DNA of 64,000 nucleotides from Rhyzopertha dominica (Eukaryota > Arthropoda > Insecta > Coleoptera > Bostrichidae): assembly GCA_025024175.1 (NCBI GenBank), contig QCXZ01000041.1:41225786-41289785 (forward strand), written 5' to 3'. The notes below the pieces were generated by a model. That model saw only the letters and a list, made by a program, of their open reading frames with translations. It searched no databases and was not told the origin of the DNA. Shown here one piece after another: positions 22,777 through 35,639 of the stretch (positions are counted from its first letter, which is position 1; each line of letters starts with the position of its first letter). A program made the position numbers and the translations under genes.

Positions 22777-25700
22777 CTGAAAAGAAAATAAACTATAGGT
22801 TAAAGCAAATATTGAGAATTTTCTTGCAGCACACTTATACTACGTGACTGCGAAAGTGATGTCTCTGCTGAAACATATAATACTTCATACAATTTAAAAA
22901 ATAAAATAGTAAATTTCAAAGTTTTTTTTCATGATGGGTTTATAGCAAAAAATGTACGGTGAAGTCTATAGAATGGAGAAAAACAATCCATTTAAAAGAA
23001 ACGGCATTATTTTTAAGAGTGCGATCAGCGAGTCGAATGGGGTCCGCATTTTGGTGGGACTTTATTTTAAAAAAATATTTATACTACCAATGTATTGTTT
23101 TGATATGTTGTTGAGATGCTGCAGTTTAACTTAAGACATACATCACTTTCAAGATCACGTAGTATAAAGCTTGGCTGAATGTTAATAGATAAGTTCATGT
23201 GCACTGACTTTTAAAATTTTAACGGGGTTCACGAGTGGTTGTTTGTGAAATTGAGAGCAATGATGGTTCATAACCAAATAAAGATAATTATTATGTATTA
23301 CCTTATGATGAAAATGCTTACAAAAAGGATAATTTGATATTAAATACAAGGTGGCTAAGGTGTAGTCTATGCAGCTGCAAGAAAAGCTAAATCAATAAAC
23401 ACCACAGACAATTCGGAATTAAACAGTTATATTCCTTAACGAAAAACATCTTTAATTATCTAGTTTAAAAGTAATAACTACAGACAAATATAAAATAGAA
23501 CACAGTAATATAAATCATACCTTGTAGTAGAAAACAGCATTAAAATACTAAAAAACAACAAATACTGGACCTGAAAAACGCTCGGATATAGTGGTTTTTG
23601 TGTGGTATGATTCATATTCTGTAGTGAAACCTAAGTAGCTAAGACGCACTATAATTTTTTTGAAGACAATAGAGCTGTGGGGCACAATATCGTACACAAT
23701 CAAAGTTTTTTTGTGAAAATGAGGACAGTATGCAAACAAAACTGAAGAATCGTAGATTTTCCGTGTATTTTTATGCATGAATTATTCATATACATAGTAC
23801 TGCTTAATTACTTTAGGACATAAAGATTTACAAGCCGTGCTGTTGAACTGTTAAACTGGCAATATTGTGCTTTGTAGCGTATTTTTACCATTGTTTAACA
23901 ATATTAACAACGAATACGAAGAGGTTTCAAGGAGTGTGATAAAGATAATTTAATATGTATACATAATTAAATGGTAATTTTAACTTTTACATGTGCCAGA
24001 ATGGAAACGGTTAAGAAACATTGAAACTTTCCGTTTTCACGAGATGAAGAACGCAGGAAGTAGAGTAGTTTCTGGGAAGACTTGGAATCCCTCTAGTACG
24101 AAAACATTGCGCATCAAATGAGTATTGTTGAGTACCACTAAGCATACCTAAACGTAAATCAACAGCAAACCTTTGCTTCTTCGAGCCCTTATTTCTCAGA
24201 AGACGTTGTTTCAGAACTATTTGAAGGACAACATCTTGATATAAGCGAAATACCCATCAACATGAAAACATTCCGAACGCAAGCAAAATTACAAGTAAAA
24301 GCTATAATGAATTATGTTAACAATTTTGAGCTCATTTAAATGATTTAGGTGGCTGGAATTGGAAAACTTTTGGAAGGCAATACCGACGCCTACAGAGTGA
24401 ACAAAAAAATTAAATGTGCCGTATAAAAAATTATTGGCGAAAGTTTATTTAAAAAGCGTTGATTTAAAAAATCAATAGGAGGTAATAAATGGAGTTTGTT
24501 TGAAAATGCAGTTAATAAGGGTTATGATAGTTAAGTTAACAACAAAGCAAATCAGAATATGTACAAACTCTTATTTGAAAACTACAATTATGCATAAGTC
24601 TGATTTTCATAACCCTTGTTGTGTAGTAGTGTTTTTGTATTAGAAATAGAGCAGGTAAAAGCCTCGATATTTGTTTTATTAAGTGCCCTGTAATTTATTA
24701 GATGTGAAAGCAACTACAGGAATATATTGGAGTAAAACGCACAAGGAGTATTTCTCAAAAGCTGCAGTATACGTGACTCAAGTGTAACAACAACTGTTTC
24801 GACATTTTTTGTAATAAACACATTACTTCCTACAAGTCGTATATCCGATAGCTTTAATTACATCAGGAACTGAAAATTTCATTATGGTACTCATATATTC
24901 ATTAGTTTCGCAGATGAGGTTCCAATCTAGGACCTCGAAGTTGCTCATGATTATAAACTTAAACGCTCACACATTTCCCAACTTGGGTTGTAATTTGCAC
25001 TTAACCTAATTTTACAGTGTACACAGTTGTACTGTACGTACATGAGATAGGTCCTAAGCATTGTCACCATTAGTCTAACAAGAAATAATTAAATCAGTGA
25101 TATTATATCATATCTAATTATTGTTTAGCTCAAACAGTATTTCAATAATTGCTGGAACCAGAAATACGATTTTATCTAAATTACACCCCGAACAAACAAA
25201 TATAAATTATAATGTAAAATGGCAATTACTTCATTTTGTGTTGGAAAATGAATAAAATCAATTACTCTGCCCAAGTGATTTATATCAATTGTCACGAGCT
25301 GAAAAATCTGCTTGTGTGCCTCAATCCATTGGGCGGAAAATATATGTGCAGTCCTGTGAATAGCACCTAATTTATAACTAGAAGAACGGGAACCGAGCAT
25401 GAGTAATTCGCACAAAGCATATATTTGTGCATCATACATTTCCGTCCACAACCCTTGTTAAACCCAGGAAACGAAAAGGGGCGCCCCAAGCAGTGATGTC
25501 AGTAAAGTAGTTCAGTTTACCGCAACATGGTAACTTTGAAAATACTATGTCTAACCTAACAGCTAACACATCTATGAGCAAGAATTTTCAGAAGGTTATG
25601 AATCTTCTCCGTAGACACGAAATAAAACTACGCTCCTGATGGCTAAACTATTATTGCTGCATTCGTGCGTTAGTTTACTCCCGATATTAGTAGTTATATT

Positions 25701-28289
25701 TGAAGGCCCTGCAGGTTAAATTAATTGAAAAAGTATCTTTAAACTGGAAGCGCTAAGCGCTAAGAATGGTTTCATTGTACTTCTTATACCATTGAAAAGT
25801 TTTGACCGTAACTACTGCGGAAATTATGTCATAACTAACAAAAAAAATTGCACTGGAATATACACAGTGATTCATCATACTTAATATACCTATATTTACA
25901 TTATTTTTAAGTAACAGAGGCGATTATTTATGTGATACCTAAACGTTATTTTGGTTGGAGTATACTACGCAAAGCACCAAGCAAAACCGTTTTAACAGCT
26001 TTGTGAATAGAGTAAGGGGAAGTTATAACGATAACAGAATTCTTCTCATGTCTAGAGGAAATTTTAAACAAATAGTGACTCAAGGTGTGGCTAATCACAA
26101 AGAATAAGATAAATGTTTCAACTGGCAGACGACGGGAATATAAAAAAGGTTAAAGAAGTCCTTTCAGCGAAAGAGACTTCACCCCATTTTCTTTGTATCG
26201 TCGAAGATGTATTTAGATTCAGTTAAGGTATAGAAGATACGTTTTTTACAGAAAGCAAAAAAAGTACATGTTGATCATCGTTAGGCCAATACCTAACCAT
26301 TCGTTGAGTTTTCTCGAGTTGTGACAGAAAGAGAACAAACATCGTCAGACGACAATAGCGCCTTTGAAAAATGCATTAAAAAGATTGCCATATAAGTATG
26401 GTCCTGCACCTCTGCATTGCTTTGTCATATCAGATGCTTAGAAAGTGCTTAAAGCAAATCGCTCGTGTACGCAGAATTCACTAAAAATTAACACACATGA
26501 AAGTGCAAGTTTTAGTAGGACATTTTGAGTGTGTTCGAATCCCTGATATCCGAATGCCTCTGAAATATCACAAAAACAATTTCATCAAATGTGAATGTGT
26601 AGGAGTGGGGGTAGTATAACATTGATGCCAACAAATAACAATTGCTCTACCAGTTTGGCTAATTGTGTAGAGAAATGTAGGCTTACTGCTTGTATTGCAA
26701 AATAGTTGCTCTACCTTGTAACTTTTATAGAATTAAACACAAAACTTTATTAACATTTTTAGAGATATCACAACGTAGTTTTAAAAAAATGGTACTTTTA
26801 TCTTAATTTTTACTTGAGTCATTTTTACTGCAATTCATTTCAGTTATTTATGAAATAAATTGAAGAGAAATCTAGCTAGATGATAAGAAAAAAATCAAAT
26901 GGTTGGTACAAATAAAAATAAGGGCAGTTTCTTGTCATATTCGTCACCATCATTTATTGTGAGGGCGAGTTAAAAACAATTTCCAGATGGGCAGCTGGGT
27001 AGGGTATGGCAACAAGAAATAAACGTTCAAGCGATATAGGAATTGACTGTTAATTAGGTTATTTTAAGGTAAAGAGTGATTAGCGACAAGGAGATTTATA
27101 CTTAATGTTATCGTGTAATGCAAGCCACCCCAGAATCAATAGATTAGTGACTTTGTTGAGCTAAATTCACCAGCATCTGGCAGATTTAAAAAATGCGTGA
27201 TTTCCCTTGCAAGAACGACAAGAAAGTGAAATTACAGCAAATGAAAGGGAAGCAATGAGCACAAGCTGAGATAATTATAAATAATGGCAAAGTAAGGTAC
27301 ATGTTAATGGAACCAGAAAGACTTAGGTATCAAACGAGGTGCCTAGCAGTATTTATTTTCTTTCAAGAGATAGGATTGAAATTGTCTAATGGAATCAGAA
27401 GCCTAGGAGGGTAAAGCCATTCTGCTATATATGGCGCATGTATAAGATCCTCCTGTGTTTGGTTCAGAAATCTTGATAATAAACCCACCAGATGAAGAGG
27501 ATTTGAGGTTTTGAAAATTAAACTCCTTTTAAAATTTAACGAGCAGATCTGGAGAACATATACATATATTTAATACGTATGTTTTTTATCCATGTTTAAA
27601 TGTCTTCAGGCAGGCAGCTCATCTGAGCTTTTGCACATTTAGTAAAATGTTTCAGTTCAGTCTAGAAAGCTAAATTATTCCTCTGCCTTCCGTATTCGAG
27701 AACACATGCCATTATGGCAAACATAGTGCAAGGCATCCATTCAACACCAAATGCAGCTGCTCCAGACCGGCAACGCTACTGTGACACTAAGGATGAAAAA
27801 TCTGCCCTCATAACGAATGTGCAAGCTGAGACAAAACGCCGTCCGTAAAAGAACCGTTAGTGTGTCACATTTATTTCTGTTATCTAGTTATGGTGCCTTC
27901 CGTAATATACTCGGCTGCCTTTTACGGGCAGGGATTACAGGGAAGACGATGTTCCTGCTTTTAAAAGCAGGTGTTTATTTCTCTAGCGCACTGCAGCCTG
28001 TGCTTTTGCTTTGGAGGAACTTCTGCTTCGTGGAATTTTGAACGCGTAGACTACTGAGAGCTGTTTCGTGGAAAATCTTATTGCAACAGTGATTCCGACA
28101 GCTGCAGAAAAACTCTTCTTGTTAGTAGGCTAGATCTTCCTTGTTTTTCGCGTTATGAAGTTAAATGTCCAGATTAGTAGCTTTTTAATATTTTCAACGG
28201 TTTTAAAGGTGCATTCATTGTGAAACATTTTGAATCAATTAGGTAGCTTGAAAACAAGCTGATTGAACGTACGTGCTTTGTCTCACTCG
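22777..28289. other. TRPC intron, no gene recognised
   Basis: About 5.5 kb of AT-rich intron. Diverged dispersed repeats are present: 25905-26010 resembles 21760-21870, and about 26150-26310 resembles 48140-48300. Near 24000-24200 there are short FRFHE and SGKTWNPSSTKT-like phrases reminiscent of a THAP domain, too broken to call. Short open frames in this stretch show no family features. Confidence 0.4.
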
Positions 28290-28621
28290 TTTTATCATTA
28301 TTAAAGAGATAACAGGGTAATAGTTCAGATATGCAGAATTTTCTTTAAGTCCCCTTTTTACAGGGGTTGTAAAGCAGAGTTGTAAAATACTCTGGCCTGG
28401 ATTTTGAAGGCTGACTTCATAATATCGGCAATATCAAATGCGCGCTGGACGTGGCAATTTCTATTTGCGTATTTGCCGAACGTTTTTTTCGGATGCTGAG
28501 CTTTTTTAGTTTCGAAAGCTCTAAAACGTTTAGTTTTTTCCCTGCCTTTCGCAATATGAAACTTTGATGTCATTTTCGACTAAGTAACGATCATATTTTA
28601 TGCAATGGTCAGGAAAACCTG

Positions 28622-28912
28622 TTGTGCTTTTATTTGAATAAGCTGAACAGATTCAGAATAAAAGCTATTAAGGTAAATATGTGCAACTTGGGAGGTTTTC
28701 TAGATAACAATAAGCTAAAATCCAATAGTTTGAACAAAAGCGGTATTTACCAACTAAAATGCATGCAATGTGATACGGTATACACAGGACAATCAGGCAG
28801 AGCTATTAAAATGGAACTCAAGAACATGTTGCGAATACAAATTCAAATAAAAGCACAACGGGTTCTGCAGACCATTGCATTAAAGAGTAGCCATTACTTA
28901 GACATTAAAGGA
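28622..28912 (+). pseudogene. GIY-YIG endonuclease fragment of a Penelope-like element
   Basis: The frame reads KSGIYQLKCMQCDTVYTGQS followed by GRA, matching the Penelope-like GIY-YIG start, where the consensus GVYkl.C..C...YIGqTgR includes a CxxC insert before YIG. In this copy the second motif is YTG rather than YIG, and the reverse transcriptase part is missing. The frame is cut by the hAT-like element at 28913. Confidence 0.6.
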
Positions 28913-30284
28913 CATGGGCGTACCTAAGCGGGGGCAAGAGGGGCGGCTGCCCCCCCCTGGACCTGGGTTGCCAACTCTGGACCCTTCCAATTTCCCATAC
29001 AATTAGCTGGTTAATTATGTGTGTACACCTAAAAATTGTCTTATTTACAAAATTGTAAATACAGTAAAATTTGTAGGCAAGTGTATTTCACAATTTTCAT
29101 CCAGAACTCATATTTGACCTTTGCAAATGACCTTCTCTAATAAGCCGTTGTCAAATATTTTCCAAGCTTAATCGATGCCCTATGCGTTTTGAAGCTGTAA
29201 CTGCAACATTCTTGTTGTTACGAATCGTTGTCTTAGGGCGGATATAGCTTTAAAAGACTATCTTGGTCAGGATGAGTCATTACACGATTTCTTCTTAGTT
29301 CAGCTCTTCTTTCTTTTCTTATTTCATTTCAACTAACTACTATTATATGCAATCACATCAGAATCCGTCATATGTTCGGTGATAACCTGATAACTTAAGT
29401 TTTGTACCAAATTTCTAAATTCACATTACATTTTAACAATTAATACAAAAAAACTAAAAAATCCATCCGAACTCACATTTATGAAAGTCAGTTTATTTAA
29501 TATAAGTTTTAGGAATCCAGTAAAAACATTATAAGCACGAATTAAAACCCGGTGTGTTGTTAAAAATGCAATTAAATATATTTCAGTTTATTCAAATGAA
29601 GCTTAATTTGGTTAAAATATTAAGTAGTCGGTTAATTTTTGAGAGCTATGCACTGGCGATGTAAGAAGGTCGAGTCTCTTTCCCTGGGGAGCAAATATTA
29701 CTACAATTGTATCTTTAGCACCTATACATATGAACTCTCAGCTTAAATTTCTAAAGCTTCTGGTGTGAAAAGTTGAAACTGTACTAAAAGCGCATAGGCT
29801 AATGCACTAGTCTTTGATATGTGTTAATTCTGAATCAAACATCGTGCTCCTATTAGTAGAACTTTTAAGGTGAAATATATGTTCCTTTGGTACTTCGTAT
29901 GATATCATTATACATTATGTGGATCACGGATCTTAATTCTGCCAAATAAAATGTATCAACTCAATTTTTGTTAAACGCGAGAGCGATGCAACTGAATGCG
30001 CCGCACCTAACTGTGTTTATCAATAACGGAATTAGTAATAAAGGGGCTCTGTATGATCCGTGTACATATAAAACATATAAATAATTTGGGTCTTTATTTC
30101 ACAGAAGATGTTTTAAGTCACCTTGCAGAAAATCCACGAAGATTATTCATGGAATAAATACTTCATTAATTACTTAAGTACCTTTATCTTATAAACATTT
30201 ATTATTTCTATTTATGTTGAATTATACTCTACAGGACGTTCCTGCTTTGCCCCCCCCCCTGATCAAAAGCTGGGTACGCCCATG
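28913..30284. mobile_element. Non-autonomous hAT-like element
   Basis: The ends are CATGGGCGTACC and its reverse complement GGTACGCCCATG, followed inward by G- or C-rich runs (GGGGGCAAGAGGGGC on the left, GCCCCCCCCCCTG on the right). It is flanked by 8 bp near-identical repeats, TTAAAGGA at 28905-28912 and TTAGAGGA at 30285-30292. The 8 bp target duplication and CA...TG ends fit the hAT superfamily. The interior is AT-rich and has no transposase frame. Confidence 0.65.
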
Positions 30285-30560
30285 TTAGAGGACATTAGTC
30301 GTACATTGCGAAAGCAATTTTTTAGAGCTTTTGGAAAATCTCAGCACCAGAAAACAACATTTGGCAAATACGCAAATAGAAATTCCCCACGTCCAGTACG
30401 CCTTCGATATTGCCAAAATTATGAAGCCGGCCTTCAAAATCCAGGCTAGAGTATTTGACAACTCTACTTACAACCTCTGTGAAAAAGTAGACGTAAGCAG
30501 AATTTTGCACATCTGAGTTTAGTATAACGCTATTATCTCTTTGACCCCACTATTTTATTG

Positions 30561-33500
30561 ATATAGAGAATACAATTCTTGTAAATTAAATGACTTGCTC
30601 ATTCAGTTTCGTACATGTTCCCTGATATAATGGAGGCAGTCTAGAAAAAGTCTAGTGGACGTTTTAGCACCATACAGTCATGCAGCGCGGCGACCAATTC
30701 ATTTTTATTTTTTTTTGTCTGAGAAGGCGCCTGATAAAAAATGTTTTTGAAAAAAGTTGTTGTCACTCATTCAGATGTCATAATTAATTTTGAATATACA
30801 GTCCACTATTTTACTATTTAGTTTCATTTATAATCAACGAGAAGAGAAAATAAGGGTGGTATTCATTTACCGACCATCTAGTTCGTCAATAAACTATATT
30901 ACTCGTATAGTGGCGGAAACGTTAGCCTGATGAGTTGCCTATGGTAACAAATACCCAACTGAATTGGAAACTTGAGTTACAGAAGTAACGAAGCTAATAT
31001 TCCACTAGTGTAATTTGTTTCCAGGGCCTCTCACCTCTATAATATCGTGAAGAAGACTACGTCTATGTAATAGATTATTTAAACAAACGTTATGAAAACT
31101 AATTCATTTTAATCATGTGTAAGAACCTAGCACAGGATATAATTATTTTTTTAGTTTCGGCGATTGTTCCACATATTGTCGATGTATCGAGCCTAGGTTC
31201 CAATACATATACTAATCCCATTACAATCAATTCTTAAGTTTATTAAAGGGCACAAGTTAGAATCCCTAGAGGGGTCAACGAACGCCCTATTGTCTTATTA
31301 TTTGCCTTGTAATTGTCAGTATCAGTAGTGTAAGTAGACTACTTTTCCATTATGAGTTTTTAATAAAATGTAGATAAGATAAATAAAATTGAGGCTACTG
31401 TAGCACTAAACTATATAATAAAGCAATAAGGTCTCTGCAAAAAGGAGCGTTAATTCGTCTACTTACCTAGTGATCATATTCGTACATTTGTACAGTACAT
31501 TGTCTTTATTTTACTTTATTTCTTGTATTATTAATGTATGACTTATTATTCACCCTTCAACAAATTACTAGGTTTCTCAGAAGCTGCAAGTGTTGTCATT
31601 ACTATTTTAATACCTATATCTTTATATACCAGCATAGCAATACACTGCACACGACCTACTTTAAAAGAATCGCCAGTTAATAGTCGATCATATAGTGTGC
31701 GTTTCAGTAAAATCGATAACCACCCTGTCAGAAAAGCTTGTTTTTTTGTTTTCCATATTATGCACAGTATTTCAGAAACTAACCTTTATCATATTTTCGC
31801 GGTCGCGTGCATAATGAGATCCCTGGTGTTAAGCACATAAGAATTTTTAGTTTCGGCGATAAAGCGTCACTTATTAACGATGAAAATTTTTCCAAAAACT
31901 TCCTAACTGACAATCTTTTATTCAACTACTGCAACAGGTACCGAAATTTAACACTTAACCCAAAACCAAAGCGCAAAACTATAAGCTATATAATCGTACC
32001 AAAAACACTTTTTTTTTTATTTTATATTGCCTTGAGCACAAATAGCGCAAGGAGAAACCTGTTAGAATTTTACACCGTTTTTTTACTGTTGCGCTTCCAC
32101 CAATATTAAGACAACGAATCAGGATGAAGGTAAAAAAATGCGAATTATAATATGGTGCTGGATACGTTTTAATCAAGGTTGCGCGCGGCAGGGGAAATAG
32201 AAAATGTGATTAATTAATTTGAAATCGCAAAAACTTTTGTTCTTGTAAAAAGGGAGGGGCATACTTCTTCCACAGCACGTGAAAGACAAAAAGAAAACAC
32301 TCCTTTTTTGTAATTGCGATAGACGAAAAAGACATATTCTCTGCACTATATTAACGGCGTTTTCACGACGCAGACTCCAAAAATTACGGGTAAAAAAACT
32401 GGGAGGAGTTACAATCTCGCTACAAACAAAAATAATTTCCCATTTTTTTGTATTAATTAACGGCATACGCAGGTTTGTTAGTTCGAACGCTAGTTATTTA
32501 TTCTGTAATAAACCAAACGGATGACTAATTTGAAGGCAACCAGTTTTCGCGCTGCAGATGAATCTAACTGGATGCATGGTGTTTGATGGCTCATCTAACA
32601 TAAAATTGAACAGCGAAAAATAACTAGTTTTGCCCTTCACCAGAGTTTGAGTTTTGATAGCGCCTGATAAAAGATCTTGTAGGATTCCTTCAAGTTGGCA
32701 ATACTTTTCACTAGTGTATTTATCCGCAAAAAAGACTAATTAAATCTTCTTATACCCATTACCATTGAATTGTGTTATAAGTACGTTTCGTTAACAAAAT
32801 TTGCAACAACGAACATTAAACGGAAGAAATTTTGCGATAAATACCTCTACAGCTTTTATAAAGATATCGCATCGCATCATTTACCTTTGGTAAAATTATA
32901 AAATAACATTTCAGTTAAATCAAATAGCACCTGTGCTGGGGCACACTTTCATATTTTGACCTTTACTTAGAAGAGTACTATAAAGATTACAATTTTATTA
33001 TGCTGTTCTTCAAGAAACAGATATCTTATTGAAAAATGCATCAGTTCTTCCGCAACACTTTCCTTGCAGTTAATCGCATGCTTAAAATCTGTACCTTTTA
33101 CACACAGACAATGAATAGGCCGGAGAGGTCATACTGATTTAACCCATTTGCTTTTGTTTTGAGGCCACTTAAAAGTTTATGCTGCACCACGTGAATCTCT
33201 TCAAATGCTTCAAGAAGCACTATTGTACAACTGTATAGAAGTTAGAGTTGGACAGTGGAGCAGTAAATAGTTAATCCGGGCTATGCTATCACAATCACTT
33301 TCGTTTCCTCTCACAGTAATACAGGCAGTGTTCTCAAAATAATATAAGGGAAAAACTAAGAATAAAACACCTTTTATGGACGTGTAAAAGTGCACTAGTG
33401 TTAAAAGTAAGGAAATACAAAAATAAAAAAAGTAAATACATAAGTGATTGTGTCAGACAAGGTTGGTAGAGATGACGTTAGAAGTTAGTAATAATAGAGT

Positions 33501-34102
33501 AAAGAAAATTAAAATGTTATTATAACATTACCAAAAGCATGATCGCTTAACGAATGATGAAGTAGCCACGAAAACTATATAGTTTTAAGGAAACAAAATT
33601 ATATGAAATTAAAGCGCTCACACTTCATTTTTTAGCTTCATGGTTACCAACTTCAGTCGGCACCTTTAACAACCTTGTATGACACGACCCCTATCTTGCT
33701 CTGATTTTTTTTTAGCTTTTAATGCTCTTTTAAATGGTTTAACAAGGTGCGTTATTTATTTTTTAAATTATATTATATTTAACATTTTAGTTTTATAATT
33801 TGTATTAAGAAAATTTTGTGATCGATATTTTACATATTATGCCATCTATTGTCAAACCTATTAACAATATTGTACATATAAAAAGTAAATTAATTAAATT
33901 ATCCTAACAGATAAATTGATAAGTGCATTTTTAAGTGATTCATATATTACCAATAATTAGTTGTAATGAAGTTGTTTAAATTGTGCTAAAAACAGTTGTT
34001 CGAATTTGAAGAAAAAAATCATTGTTGAATAGACAATGAAATAGCTTTAATATGGTGTCATCCCTCTTACTATTTAAACTTTTTGAAGGGGTGACTATGG
34101 GC
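30561..34102. other. TRPC intron, no gene recognised
   Basis: AT-rich sequence. Several open frames of 60-100 codons occur between 31500 and 32550, but they overlap on both strands, lack recognisable domains and look like chance ORFs. No element ends were identified. Confidence 0.4.
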
Positions 34103-34106
34103 GCTA

Positions 34107-35021
34107 ATTATGGTACATACCTCGTATATGCACTAATGGATCAGATAACAAAGGATCCATTGACTCTGCACACGCCGCCACCGAAGACAATAGTTTATTA
34201 TTAANGAGATAGCTTAACTCTTAAAATATTATTAAACAATTGTAGTCAGCATTTCATGTAATATAAAAGCAAAAGCTGTAAACAAACAAAAGTGAATACA
34301 TGTCATAAGTATGTCAGATATTACTTACTCTACTCAATTTAATTTTGTAGTTAGCAATAAAGTAATTAGTTTTTAAAAACGGGTTTTTGCCATTGAAAAA
34401 TGTATTTGGCGCAGTCAGTAGGATCGCGAAAAAACATTACCTCTGAATACAGTACTCTTTCGCTTGCCATATTTAATTTCGCCACTCCGATCAACATCAA
34501 TAATTGGTTTAGTGGAAGAAAGACATCGCCGCTGTATACGGGAACTTCTCAAGAGTCCCACTAATCAATGAAGTCACGTCTATCGGACAAATTGAAGAAA
34601 TTGAGTTTGAATGAAGAAACACGAAAATTCTACAATCAAAGGTCAAACTAACGATGGAACACTTCAAAAACAACTTCCAATGTTTACCAATACTCAAGGA
34701 CGATGTCAAATATATTGAGGAATTGGTCATCCTGCGAATTTTCAAATAACATTCATTATATGTTTCAAATGCCTTGAATACCCGCAGCAACGAGTATGGA
34801 CCATTTGTCAAGAAGAAAAAGAAGCAAACCCTGGAAATCAACATATTATTAACGAGACAGCTTAATTATTGGAGTATTATCAAAAAATTGTAGTTAACAT
34901 TTCCTGTAATATAGAAGTAAAATGTGTAAACCTACTTTATCGAATATATGTACATGTCTTGTACTAATTAATAAAATAATTAGTTTTTAAAAACCTGTTT
35001 TCACCATTGATAAATATATTT
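34107..35021 (+). mobile_element. Old, internally deleted errantivirus-type copy
   Basis: A 301 bp 5' LTR (34107-34407) starts AATTAT and ends before GGCGCAGTCAGTAGGATCG, the same primer-binding site as the intact element at 36344. The leader follows to about 34560. The sequence then jumps to the last part of env (about 34665-34840) and a shortened 3' LTR (about 34844-35021). Four-base repeats CGCT at 34103-34106 and 35022-35025 flank it. Its two LTRs differ clearly from each other and from the intact element, so it is old and belongs to a related but distinct subfamily. Gag, pol and most of env are deleted. Confidence 0.8.
34665..34840 (+). pseudogene. Env C-terminal remnant
   Basis: The nucleotides align with 43258-43510 of the intact env gene (blocks equivalent to ATGGAACA, CCAATG.TCAAGGAC and TATTGAGGAATT), but frame changes and a shortened membrane-span region make it non-functional. 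It helps define the large internal deletion of the 34107-35021 copy. Confidence 0.7.
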
Positions 35022-35564
35022 CGCTAGAAGAATGCAGAAATAACTTTGAAACCAATATAAAATTGATTGCTCGTTCAACTTAAGATTCACCTGTTTGGAG
35101 AAAAAACTTAGTGATCGAAGATTTTAGGGATTTTAGTACAAATTTTAATGGAACACCTTGTATAGATACAAATCACTAAATATCTCTATCTATCAGGTAT
35201 TATTGGAACTGGATGGTATAGGTAATTGCATTGTATTGAAAATACCTCTATTATGCCAGCATATGATTTATTTAAATCAGAATCCAACTTGCTAGCATAT
35301 GGCACATAATGTAGCTATATAAGGCATTCGCATTATCCAAATAATACAACTTCGTTGAATTCAACCACTGTTACCTTTATTTTTGATATGGATGACGGAT
35401 GTTCTCGCGCCTGACACCCTTCCGAATGTGTTCTGCATAAAATATTCGTTTGGCATGTAATATCGCAACAGCCAATCAATCAGCATCTCGACACGCTACA
35501 GCCACAAAATTTAAATCACGCCGCGCCCGCAAAATTAATAGACGCTATAAGTTGAAATACTTAC
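35022..35564. other. No gene recognised; one mariner-like terminus
   Basis: GGAACACCTTGTATA at about 35150-35164 resembles the TACAGGGTGTCCC type of terminal repeat seen at 58178 and 3736. Otherwise nothing was recognised. Confidence 0.4.
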
Positions 35565-35639
35565 TCGGCAAGGTGAAATATGAGACTGAGTGACAAATGA
35601 ATCCGACGAAGACCGGTTCCCATAGCTGCTTTTCAAGAC
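35565..35639 (-). pseudogene. TRPC exon-like segment inside the TRPC intron
   Basis: On the same strand as the channel gene, the stretch reads EPVFVGFICHSVSYFT, close to KPFIKFICHSASYFIF of the exon at 45446-45680. It is followed by a GTAAGT donor at the same codon phase (one base). An AG preceded by CAATACC sits just above 35639. The segment covers only the last 25 or so codons of the parental exon, and its acceptor phase would differ from the parental exon (it would need one extra base). It may be a decayed partial duplication or an alternative exon. Confidence 0.4.

Larger units (their letters stand above)
28290..30560 (+). mobile_element. Penelope-like relic with inverted terminal copies, interrupted by a hAT-like element
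   Basis: The segment 28293-28520 is repeated in inverted orientation at about 30340-30560; both read peptide-like HVQ.AFDIA.IMK.AFKIQARVF in their respective directions. Between them lies a GIY-YIG endonuclease fragment (28622-28912). Penelope-like retroelements are known for GIY-YIG domains and for pseudo-LTRs in direct or inverted arrangement, so this looks like a 5'-truncated copy with inverted pseudo-LTRs. A 1372 bp hAT-like element sits inside it at 28913-30284. Confidence 0.5.

Noticed and set aside
23548..23778. Minus-strand 76-codon ORF
   Set aside because: No recognisable motif, no splice context, and a composition compatible with chance.
25176..25451. Minus-strand ORF as a further TRPC exon in the intron
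   Set aside because: The IDFIH-like phrase is too weak, there are no fitting splice sites, and it lies between two exons that already join in phase.
31538..32524. Cluster of 80-100 codon ORFs on both strands
   Set aside because: They overlap one another on opposite strands, with no domains and composition like the surrounding AT-rich DNA.
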